Source: Notospermus geniculatus (Eukaryota > Nemertea > Pilidiophora > Heteronemertea > Lineidae). Taken from it: a DNA stretch of 64,000 nt. Positions 13,401-25,400 of the stretch are shown one piece after another (within the stretch, counting starts at the first letter, position 1; every line of letters begins with the position of its first letter). The stretch is from NCBI GenBank assembly GCA_002633025.1, contig NMRB01000597.1, forward strand, positions 21,765-85,764. Reading direction: 5' to 3'. Position numbers and translations under genes: made by a program. The notes under the pieces were generated by a model. It made no database searches, was not told the origin of the DNA, and was given only the letters and a program-made list of their open reading frames with translations.

Positions 13401-16400
13401 ATGACTTGGAAATAAAATACGCTAAAATGCAAAGGAGCTGTTCATTTTCGTCACTAGAGGAATCTGAGTTGTGATCCGTGGGAAAACAGAAAAAGCTATG
13501 CACTTGCAAATTGCAGGGATTATTTGTTGTGCTGTATGTACTGAATAATCGCTGCAATTTGCAGCTTCATAGCTTTCTCCATTTTCTCAAGGATCACAAC
13601 TCAGATTCCTCAATTGATGAAAATGAACAGCCCCTTTACACTTTTACTGGCATTTTTGCCTTATCCCCCACCCTGTCCCTGACCCTAACCGCAACCCTAA
13701 TCCTGTTACCCTAACAATCACGCTGTGGTGGGGGATTGTGCAGTTAAGCTGGCCTACCGGTTGGCCTACTCACTTACGAGGGCACTTTATTAGGTCAAGG
13801 CCCACTGTTTGATGGAGTAGCGATAGTGACTTTGGTCTAAGTTGTGGAGAAAAATTATTGATCAGCATCATGTATTTAGGCCTATTGATTGATGTCACGG
13901 GAATTTGGTCTTCTGTTAGCTAAAATCAAGATAGACACTGTCACCAGTGTGGAGCTGTGATGTGGTGTGAAGTCAAAATCACCCCCCCCCCCACCACCTC
14001 TGCCCTTGGTTTCCTTTACCTAATCTGAAAATAATTTGTCTACTTTCAGGAATTAACACAGCTTGAGGTGTTATGTAAGCAGCTTTATGAGACAACTGAT
14101 GCTAATCTCAGAGCTGAGGCTGAAAAGGCCCTCGTCAACTTCGCTAATTCGCCAGATTGTTTGAACAAATGTCAGTTACTATTGGAACGTGAGGATGTAA
14201 GTTTGAGAGCTTGGAATCTGCAGCATGTATCGAAAGAATTAAAGAGCCATGATATTGCCACTTTTTGTCGGCAGCTGGCGCCGCTGGTGGTGATTGCATC
14301 ATTCTCCAATACTGCAGTTTTGCCTTTGCTAAAGTGTTGGAGAAGTGTGATTGCAATACAATGCATATGTGGACACCCTAGGAACAAGAGTTACTCTAGA
14401 TACATGGGGTGAGGTTGATAAGCGGTAGTTAAATAACATTGTCAATAGAGGTCGTAGACGTAAGCCGTGACCTCAACGTCATTGGGTGACGTGGCGTGCA
14501 TTTGTTCTCTGTGACGTCAAATTCCATGACGTTGTAGGCCCAGGACTCCAAACTGGTGGTGGCCTCTGACAGCAGTAATGTCTCCCATCGTGTTTCCCGC
14601 TTTCCAAATTATGTCTTGTCAAAGTACATGATCTTATGAAGGTCCGTCATTTCTGTTCCAGTCTGCATATGCCCAGCTACTTGCTGCCACAACCTTGACT
14701 AAGCTGGTATCGAGACCAAATGTCACACTCGTGTTGGAGCAAAGAGTTGACATCCGTAAGTTAAATGATCTATTGCAGGACTCAAAAATCCATCCTCCAA
14801 GTCCATATATTCTTATCTTGCGTGGCAGTTACATGCACTCCCTATGTCACAAGTACTGTACGCTTCAAACAGAACAAGATGACCTAAAATATAAAGAATG
14901 TGGGATGGGCCCAACTACATGGAGCAAAAAATCGGTGGTCACTTCTGAGTGGGACTGAAAACTTTGTATTCAGTGTTTTTGAGTGTACCGGTAGTTGTTT
15001 ATACATCGGTTATATTTATTAGTAATGAGTAATGAATTTACATAAGAATTTATATTTTTCAGGAAATTATGTGCTCAACTATCTTGCTTCTCGGCCAAAG
15101 TTGACAAACTTTGTCTCACAGAGTCTTGTGCAGCTGTTTGCTCGCATAACGAAACTCGGTTGGTTTGACTTCGCCAAGGATGAGTATGTGTTCAGAAATG
15201 TCACAGATGACGTCGGGAAATTCTTACAGGTAAATTTCCGTACATATTCACCTCGTCAAAGTAGTCTTGCTTGCCATAGTTACATGTACCTGATGTAAGC
15301 CCTAATATAAACATTCATGGTCAATTGTAACAATTTGTGATCGTCACATTGATAAAAATTGATGAATTTTATTTCCAATATGATTTGATTCCAGAGTCCT
15401 CGGACTGAGCACAACATGATTGGGGTACAGCTCTTGTCACAGCTTGTGTGTGAAATGAACCAAATCAGTGAGGTAGGTTGAACAAGTGTCAGAAAGTCTA
15501 ACACAACCAAAACTGTAGAATACAAAAAAAGATCTGATTTGCTGAAAACTCCCAGCAATTTAAGTAGCTTGGTGGCGTTGCAGGACTGTGTTGAGTCTGG
15601 ACGTGCATTCAGAAAGATTTGTATTTAATTAGACTTGTATCGGGGCTGAATCCATAACATTATTGGCCCTGGTAAGTATGGAAGAGGCCATCTCAAGTTA
15701 CTCATGTTCCTCACTTGGATGAGGTCTTTTAGTTGCCCTTGCAAAGGCACAAGGTACAAGACACCATGGGTTACTGTCCCATGTGACGGACTGAAGAGCC
15801 GGCAACAATTAAAGATAATGTATCACAGGAATTTTCGCTGGCCACAGAAATCATTGTTTATTTACAGTTTGCTTGTTTGTGTCCAGTCTTTCTTTGTCTT
15901 ACGAGTAATTTGTTGGTGGCATGCCCCACTAGGACAGTTTTGAATTTGGTGGGTTGACATGTCCCAAAAGTCCAAAATAACATGATGTAAACATCCATGT
16001 TTACAAACATTGAACGTAAACAATGAAGTCACGATACATTATCTTTAATCCCGTGCCCGGGACCTGCGCTTGGTATGCGGACGTGATAACCAGTGGGCTA
16101 TCTAAGCTCCTGCATTAAGATGAAACCTAGATAATGACTAATAGAAGTTGTTAATTGTTGAACCCATTACACTGAGCCTCTCACTTTTACCTCCACTCTT
16201 CCTCCATTACAGGCTGAAGCGAGTCGTTCCCTGACCAAACACAGAAAGACCGCCTCTTCATTCCGCGATTCTCAGCTCTTTGAAATCTTCCAACTCTCCT
16301 GCACTCTTCTAAAGAATGCTGCGGGGAATATCAAAAATTTAGATTTGACAAATGAAAGCCAAGTAAGTCATCATTTCAACTCTCCTCTGGTTATTAAAGG

Positions 16401-19400
16401 GACCGTACAGGCAGCCTCCTCATAGCCATTTTGATGCACTCACTACACCGATTGGATTGGTTGGCATGAGAATCTACAGTAACTCTGAAATGTATTGCAA
16501 GTATAATGTGACACGTCACCGCAAAATGAGTACTAAGTCGCTCTGAGGTTGGCAGGTTGAGACCAACGTTTTCTTCCTTTATCTCCTGGAGTTATTTTGG
16601 TTCATCCTGGTTAATATCAGGGTCCCCGCCAGAGGGTACTTTGGGTACAAATATACAGTCAGACCTCGTTAGTCCGAACCTGTTTGTTCCTGGGTTCCAA
16701 GTTCGGATTAGCGAAGTTTCCGGATTACCGAATTCGACATTGACCGGAGTGAAATTGGGTCACCATGACGACGGATGATCGACTCGACGATCACCAAGCT
16801 GATGGAAGGCCTAACCAAACTTCACTGGTGTACCGGTAGCCAGATTAGAAATAAAGTNNNNNNNNNNNNNNNNNNNNNNNNNNNNNNNNNNNNNNNNNNN
16901 NNNNNNNNNNNNNNNNNNNNNNNNNNNNNNNNNNNNNNNNNNNNNNNNNNNNNNNNNNNNNNNNNNNNNNNNNNNNNNNNNNNNNNNNNNNNNNNNNNNN
17001 NNNNNNNNNNNNNNNNNNNNNNNNNNNNNNNNNNNNNNNNNNNNNNNNNNNNNNNNNNNNNNNNNNNNNNNNNNNNNNNNNNNNNNNNNNNNNNNNNNNN
17101 NNNNNNNNNNNNNNNNNNNNNNNNNNNNNNNNNNNNNNNNNNNNNNNNNNNNNNNNNNNNNNNNNNNNNNNNNNNNNNNNNNNNNNNNNNNNNNNNNNNN
17201 NNNNNNNNNNNNNNNNNNNNNNNNNNNNNNNNNNNNNNNNNNNNNNNNNNNNNNNNNNNNNNNNNNNNNNNNNNNNNNNNNNNNNNNNNNNNNNNNNNNN
17301 NNNNNNNNNNNNNNNNNNNNNNNNNNNNNNNNNNNNNNNNNNNNNNNNNNNNNNNNNNNNNNNNNNNNNNNNNNNNNNNNNNNNNNNNNNNNNNNNNNNN
17401 NNNNNNNNNNNNNNNNNNNNNNNNNNNNNNNNNNNNNNNNNNNNNNNNNNNNNNNNNNNNNNNNNNNNNNNNNNNNNNNNNNNNNNNNNNNNNNNNNNNN
17501 NNNNNNNNNNNNNNNNNNNNNNNNNNNNNNNNNNNNNNNNNNNNNNNNNNNNNNNNNNNNNNNNNNNNNNNNNNNNNNNNNNNNNNNNNNNNNNNNNNNN
17601 NNNNNNNNNNNTTTTTCTCCCCCCCCCCCCCCAGGTCGTACCCTGGAAAAAAATCCTGGCGGAAACCCTGAATATCTTGTGAAACTTCAGACGGGTTTTG
17701 CCATGGCCCGTCAAAAACAAACTACATGTAAACATCGACATTTGAGCCCAAGTTTGCAGGTTGTCAGTTGCTACATGTACATATGTGACCCACTCTGGTA
17801 AAAGGAGACGCATGTCGCTCTTACCTTGGCAGGTTGAGACCAAATGTTTGTCAGTTTCAATATTGTCTGCCTATTATGAAATCTGAAAGAATCTATTATT
17901 TCCATTCTCTCCTGGTGTCATCTCGGTTCGTTGAGGCTCACCTTCTGAGCAACATGTGACTCTTTTCACCAGAGCGGGTCACATATAGTGCCACCTGTGA
18001 TGAAGTGACCGCCCTGATATGAGCCTAATAGCTAGCTGCCTATAGGGTCCCCTGAAATTATTGAGTAGTGAAGAGTCGCCCGGTCCAGTCTTATAATTTA
18101 TGGAATACAGTACAGGTCACAATTGACATCCCCAAATTCGCGTAAGTTACGCGTAACTTACGCAACAACTCACGAGCTATGTTACGCGTAACTTACGAGG
18201 TGAGTTACGCGAATTTCGCTAGTTACGCGGTGATTTATGAGGCAAGTTACGCGATTTTGGCGAGTTACGCAGTGAGTTACGCGAAACCAAAGCCGTAAGT
18301 TACGTGTAACTTATGAGCAACTTACGCGAAGCCGTAGGGATGTCAATTGTGACCTGTACTGTACCAGAACCCAAGGTGTCTGTAGACAGTTTAGCAGCTC
18401 CCTGTTACAAAATGCTTCCTTCCTCCAGCTTGGTCTCCTGACGCACACACTGAGACTCGCTCACAACTGTTTGACGTTCGACTTCATCGGAAGTTCTACG
18501 GACGAGTCATCAGATGACCTCTGTACGGTACAGATTCCCACGAGCTGGCGATCAGCATTCCTGGATGTCCAAACATTACAGCTGTTCTTTGACTTGTACC
18601 ATGGCTTGCCTCCATCGCTATCCTCGATGGTGAGTATGGGCCGTCAGGTTTGTTCCCAGGGCTTATTTCTGAAGCCCCTACGAAATTTTTACCTGCTCGG
18701 TCCGGATTGAGTGTGGTTCAGTACAATTTTGCCTAGTGTAAACGGATCGGGACAGCTTGTCCCTGTAGTACCAAACTAGCCCTGCAATCCGAGGTAGGCT
18801 CAGTCCCACAGTTCAGTTGAGATTCTGCCAGTCTAAACAGCTAGAGTTAATGTAGCACGCTTACTGGGCGCAGCGTGCATGGGTCAACTACTCGGCCTTG
18901 GCCTTTAAGTCACCTCCATGGCAACGGCGCATTTTTACAGGTGGTTGGGGGGCTTGGCCTGGATTTGGCTTGGTTGATATTTGTAGGTAAACGGACCTAT
19001 CCCACTTGAATTCAAAGCCGGCTCGGTCTGGATCGAGCTCGACAGGCTTCAACCGAGCTAGTGTAAAACAGGCCTTTCCGTTTGACAGGCGCTAAAATGT
19101 GCATGTGCCTCACAAACAATAGAAATTCTATTGTTTGCGAGGCGCATTCACATTTTAGCGCCCGTCAAACGGAAAGGCCTGGTAAAAGGGGCTTAAGTAC
19201 ACAGAGGCCTAGGTGGTAGTTATAATGTGGCTATCCCTCTTTTCATATTTCAGGCCCTAGCATGTCTTGTTCAGAATGCCTCAGTGAGGAGATCACTCTT
19301 CAGCACAGGAGAAAGAGCCCAGTTTCTTAACAATTTGGCTGCTGGTGTCAAGGGAATCTTGGACAATCCACAAGTAAGTGAGGACTTCTTAGATCTCATT

Positions 19401-22400
19401 TGAGTGAGGCTGTGGAATTAATATCCATGTTCTTTCCACTTGGAGTATAGGATTCTGATAGTGCACAAGTATCAGCCTCAGCTGGCGATCAGAAACTGCA
19501 GATGATTCCAGAGAGAACTGGGGCAATCTGCCGCAAATTTGGTCCAAAGGCTTACCTATTTCTATCTGCTAATAACTCAACCAGACCTGGAATTGTACGA
19601 CAATTTGTAGGCCTAGTGATGTACTTTGGTTTGCATCAATGGAAGAGACTTTCCCATCTGGCTCACGGAAAATCTGTCTGATGTCACTGAATGATCAACA
19701 AAGGCTGTCAGATTGCCTGTGCATTGATCTGCTACTGTTTTCAGCTATTGAAATGCGCGGGTTCACCAAGGCCGTTAACACTTTCCTCAAACGCGACATC
19801 CGATGGGTTTTCCTAGACTGCCTCACATATTAGACATTGTCTGTACCTCAACTACTGCTGTCTGTCTTTTCATTTCATTTCACGTTTAAAGTGTACATTT
19901 TCTGATGTGTACGGTAAAGTTCAACGTGTGTATTTCAGCGGCTGTCTGATCCGAGCAACTACCATGAGTTTTGTCGTCTACTCGCACGACTCAAGAGTAA
20001 TTATCAACTAGGAGAGCTAGTTAAGGTGGATAACTACACTCAGCTGATCAAACTCATTGCCGAGTTCACGGTCACGAGTTTACAGGTAAGAACCGAAGGT
20101 ATATTTCACTCAAGTCAGTTTTAGGTGGAATGGACCTCAAACCAAATGTTGATTGGTTAGTTTGAGATCACTGGCCGCCTTAAAGGGACCCTTTGCACAT
20201 GGTGTGCCAAATATAGCTGACCCAATAATGATGTCATGGGAATCCCTATGTGGTATCCCCTCACCCATTGGATGATAGTAAAACTAGGTCGTAGATTTGA
20301 ATATGCAGGTCATAGATTTGAATATGCAAAGTGGCCTTCCCAGTCACTGACCTGGGGTTCCCGCCAAAACATCGTCAGGCATGCTCAAGTACAAGGGATG
20401 GCAATCTTTCTTTGACTTCAGTAAAAATACAGGACCACGGGCAGCACCCACTGTATGGTTATACATCGTTGGAAAGGATATTTTGTCAGGATTACAACCA
20501 AATAAGTTTAACAGTTATTATTTTCTTGTGTGAGAAATATTAGCCTTGATTGAATGAAACATCATTGTCACTGCACTTTTGCTACGGCTTTTAGTAACCT
20601 CAACATCTAACCTAAGTAAATGTCTGTTTTATGGAAAGAAACTACTGTAAAGCAGGAAAATTTCGCGTGCAGGAAATTTTCGCGAATTTCGCGAGAGTGT
20701 ATGAGTCGCGAAAATTTCCTGTCACGAATATAAATACAGTAAAACCTCCGTTAGTGAACACCTCCGAATAGTGAACAACCTCTGAATAACGAACGTTCAT
20801 TTTTGGTCCCAATTATTTCTTTGCATTAACCATTGCACTAAACCGGGCCCTCCTCATAGTGAACACCTCCATATAGTGAACACTTTTTCCGGTCCCAAGG
20901 CGTTCATTATACGGAGGTTCTACTGTACACGCAAGTGATAAATATGGTCCGTGAAAAAAAACCCTGAAAAAATGGCAGAGACTCGCGAAAATATCCTGCC
21001 GCGGATATGTCTATAATTCTTGATGCGCGAAAATTTCCAGCCGCGAAATTATCTTGCTTTACAGTATCAAGCAACATTTGCTTGACCTGGAAGCATACTC
21101 TTTCTGGATCACAGCCAAATAGTTCACAACTGAATGCAGAAATGCTTTTAGAGAAATGGCCATGGAAACGCAACGATCTCTTCCCAGATCGAATGACGAT
21201 GTCGGGAGTTCCTGATGGATGGCTGACCGGAAATCGCTTGTAGCCTGTAACTAAGTTTGTCAATCCATTCATGCAGAGTGACCAGGGCCGGCAGACGTGC
21301 ATCAAAGTCATCGACGGGCGTGATAGCACTCCTAAATTTGCTCCAACGGGAGCGCGCTCGACATCTTTTTTGCGGGCGTTATCAATCACGCTAGTGAAAA
21401 ATTTTGGCGGGCGTTTTCGGGCGCCAGCGCGATCACGCCCGTCTCATGACATCCCCTGCATATAATATTGCAATTAAAATGCACTAAACATCAAACTTTG
21501 AGGTTGTCAGTTGCTAGCGCCACCTGTGATGAACTGATATGAGCCTAATACCGAGCTGCCTAGACAAGTTCTGCGCTGACATCACATCGGTCACGTGACT
21601 GCAAGGAATCGGCCATGTTCACCGTCAAATGGTCGGTGACGATGCCAAATCTATCAAGTCATGACATTTTGACGTACGATCCGTGTGTTGACGGTATGTT
21701 CATGGCAGGACATCGCTTGTCATTTAGACGGCCAATATGGCGGCATCGTGTCGTCATGGAAATGTGACGTCACGTGAAGAACCTCTATAGGGTTCTGGTT
21801 AAGAAACCAACAGCTTCGACTTTCTTGCAGTTGATCACATAGGTTTGTTTTTCAGATGTGGCAGTTTGCTCCTAACAGCGTGCATTACCTCCTGAACCTA
21901 TGGCAGCGTATGGTTGCCTCCATGCCGTACGTCAAAACATCCCAGCCTCATATGCTGGAGACATATACGCCTGAAGTGACCAAGGCCTATGTGACGTCCA
22001 GGCTCGAATCTGTTCATGTTGTTTTGAGGGATAGTTTAGAAGATCCATTGGACGACCAGGGTATGGTACAACAACAACTGGACCAGGTGAGTGTCCTGTT
22101 TTCTTTACAGTTATAGAGGAATCCCACTGACGTCATCAAATCATGTGACTGGACGTCAAACTGGCGTCAGTAGGGTGCTACACGTGGATTGACATTACGC
22201 CTGATGTGACGCGACAGCACACGAAATAACGTCATTGCGTCATTGTGACGTTCCTTCAGGAAACACGTGGTCAATTTGACGTCCAGCATGGACTTTATGA
22301 CGTCACGTGGGAAACCTCTATTGAGGTCGCACCAAATCTGGATGTGAGCCCTACATTGTAATTGTCTGGACAATTGTAAGAGGAGCCTTCATAACCTAGT

Positions 22401-25400
22401 GGTTATCACATCCACTTAACAAGCGGCAGGGCCCGGGTTCGAATCTCAGGCCATATGGGATTAATGATCCTGGCTCTTCAGTCCGTCGCATGGGACAGTA
22501 AGCCATGGTGCCTTGTACCTTGTGCTTTTGCAACAGGGTTTATGCGGGTCTTTAAAAGTCTTTAAAAGTCCTTAAATTTGAGATTTTGATTTAATGGCCA
22601 TTGAAAGTCTTTAAATTTTGCCCATTTTGCTGGATGGTCATAAAAAGTCTTTAAATCTTAGAAACAGTCTGGTCATAAAAATCAATAAATGATATTACTG
22701 AGATGCCAGGAAATAGCGTCTACAGCATTCTAGATTTCAAAATTTTCTGGGGGAGAACCCCCAGACCCCCCTTGATGTAGGGACCTTCGGCACCCGTCTG
22801 TAACAACCCTGATCCCCTCTCTGCCAAAAATCCTGGCTGCTCAGTTTGTAAAATTGCGTTTGTCACCCTTCATGCTCCCCCAGAAATACCTGAAACAGGT
22901 CCTAAATTTATATCAACTCGGTCATTAAAAGTCTTTAAAAAGGTCCTAAATTTCGTGCTCAGGTGAGAGCATAAACCCTGTTGCAAGAGCAAGTAAAAGA
23001 CCCCATCCAAGTGAGGAACATGAGTAGCTTGAGATGGCCTCTTCCATACCTACCAGGGCCAATAATGCTATGGCTTTGACCCTGGTAGTAAAATCAAATA
23101 CAAATGCAATTATGAGTCCTAACTGGACTGCAAATCCAGATCTGCTTGTATCCCTTCTGTTCTTTCATGACCCTGGAAAACTGCTCCTGTCTCGGGGTTC
23201 TGCCCCAGGACTGAATGAGTGCCTTCGAAACGGGGGGTCTGGGCCCTGCGCCAGAAAAATTTGACATCTAGACTTGCTGAAATGCGATTCCTGGCACCTG
23301 AGAGTCGAAATAATGAGCTCATTTGGCATTAAAATGACCCCGATCCACTCTATTCCAACTTACATTAGGCAGCCCACCGTTGTTGTTATCGTTGTTGTTG
23401 TCGTTGGTCAGAGCTGTGTCAGGAAGCCCCGCCTGGAAGCAGATTTGGTGAATGGGCACAGGAGGAGGAAAATTCGGAAGTGTGCGTGGCGGGCATATCT
23501 CGTGGCACACCTCATTGGTTCTGATGGTCGGAAAAGACTCTTTTTAGGCTGAGTGCCGGTCGGTATTTCTGCATCCTGGACGGGGCCGTCCGGCGCCGAC
23601 CAGCAGCGGCAGAATCCTGCTGTCTCTGTACAAGTTGCTGGACACCGGATTTCTCTCAACTTACTAAAATTTGTTTTGTTTTGAAGTTGTCCACAATAGG
23701 AAGATGTGAATATGAGAAAACATGTGCGTTATTGGTCCAGTTATTCGATGAGGCAGCCCAGCGATATCAGGATCTTGTACGTTCGGGTGGACAAGCGATG
23801 GATTTGGCCATCCAGGAGGGGAGGTTGACGTGGTTGGTGTACGTCATCGGGGCTGTGATCGGCGGCCGGGTGGCGTTCGCTAGTACGGACGAACACGATG
23901 CCATGGATGGGGAACTGGTCTGTCGGTGAGTGGTCAGTTCAATGGAAGATGGTGTGATGACTTAACTGCCATTAACCCATTAACTGTGTAATTAATTTTT
24001 GAGGAAAACAAATTTCTTAGAAAAAAAATTGCCAAGAGAAAAAAGTATTTGACACATAAGGTTCAGGATGTGACATAACATCCTACGCAATGTGAAGCGC
24101 CATTTCCTTGCAGGGCGTACTAATACGTTCTACGCAAGCTGAGATCCTCGGGTGTTTTCGGGGGTTCTCCGGATTTTGTGATGACGTAATATGACATCCT
24201 ACCCAGTTAACGGGTTAAATGCCGCCAGTTAGCGGTCCTAGAACGTCATGAAATTTGACGTCACAGAGAAGAAATGCACGCCACGACGTCCACGACGTCA
24301 TCCATAAAGACATGGATGCCATGACTTACGTCTGTGATGTCAAATTTTCTGACGTAGAAGGACTGCTAACAGGCGGCCTCTGACGGCAGTAAAGCTGCCA
24401 TTGCCCGAACATTTCTTATCTGAAGAAAAATGCTTCTTTCCCCTTTCCAGGGTGTTACAACTAATGAACTTGACAGACTCGCGGTTGACCCAGCGAGGCT
24501 GCGAGAAGCTGGAACTGGCCATTCTGAGTTTTGTTGAACAGTTCAGGAAGATGTATGTTGGAGACCAAGTGCAGAAAACGTCTAGGGTAAGTTGAATGAG
24601 GAAGTATCCATTGGTTACTTGCCAGATTTTGGTGAGGAAGCCCGGTTGTGGAAAATTTGAGCTTGGAAAGTTTGGCCGCCATAGAGTAGGTGCTAGTGCC
24701 CTGAAAATCTATTGAAAACCATCCAGGTCATGGTCCCATGTCAATTTCTTGTGGAAAGGAATCTCACTGTTCAGGACAAGGACAGAGATCTCTGCTTAGG
24801 AAGGTACCTCTGTATCACCTCTTATTCAGGGATGAGGTTTGTCCTGATTTATCAGGCATTCCCGATTTTTGGTCTGCTGAAAATGCATTACTGATTTAAT
24901 AATAAGGCCAGACTTTTTTTATTTTTCGGATTACGGGTCCGCCGACGTTTGTTTTTGCCAAAACAGAAAAAAAATAAAATTCAGATATTCAGCTATTTTT
25001 ATTTCCCTTTTCCCTCCGAACTTGCACTTCACCATGGTTACTGGGCCGGAAAAAATAAAACCATAAAATTTACCTAGCGTACGTTGTTTCAAAGGTCTCT
25101 CTCCTGCCTCCTGGCACGGCCGGCCATGTGCGATGGCATGGGATTGTAAAAAAAAACGTTTTCAGTGGCTTTGAACAGACCTGTCTGAGTCCCCATCTGG
25201 CAAATTTTATTTTTATTCATCCTCCGACATAGTCTGCAAGGAATTGAAACCTATTCCCCGACAAAAAAAATAAAAATTGTTCTTCCTGCAATTTTTATTT
25301 TTATTTTTATTCCATCCTCCGACATTTCCTGAACAAGGAAAAAATCTGTAATCCTAAAAATAAAAAAGTCGGGCCTAATGTTAGCAAAAAGTAACATAAA

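Larger units (their letters stand above)
12625..19905 (+). repeat. Tandem duplication unit, copy B
   Basis: Direct repeat of copy A. Insertions found only here are about 360 bp at 12885-13247, a TTAA-flanked MITE (15813-16044), a CAGGG MITE containing an N gap (16618-17670), a TA-flanked MITE (18108-18361) and a hairpin MITE (19069-19181). Confidence 0.88.

Noticed and set aside
16775-17843. Long frames on both strands
   Set aside because: They consist of N from the assembly gap; the real sequence at the ends is MITE.
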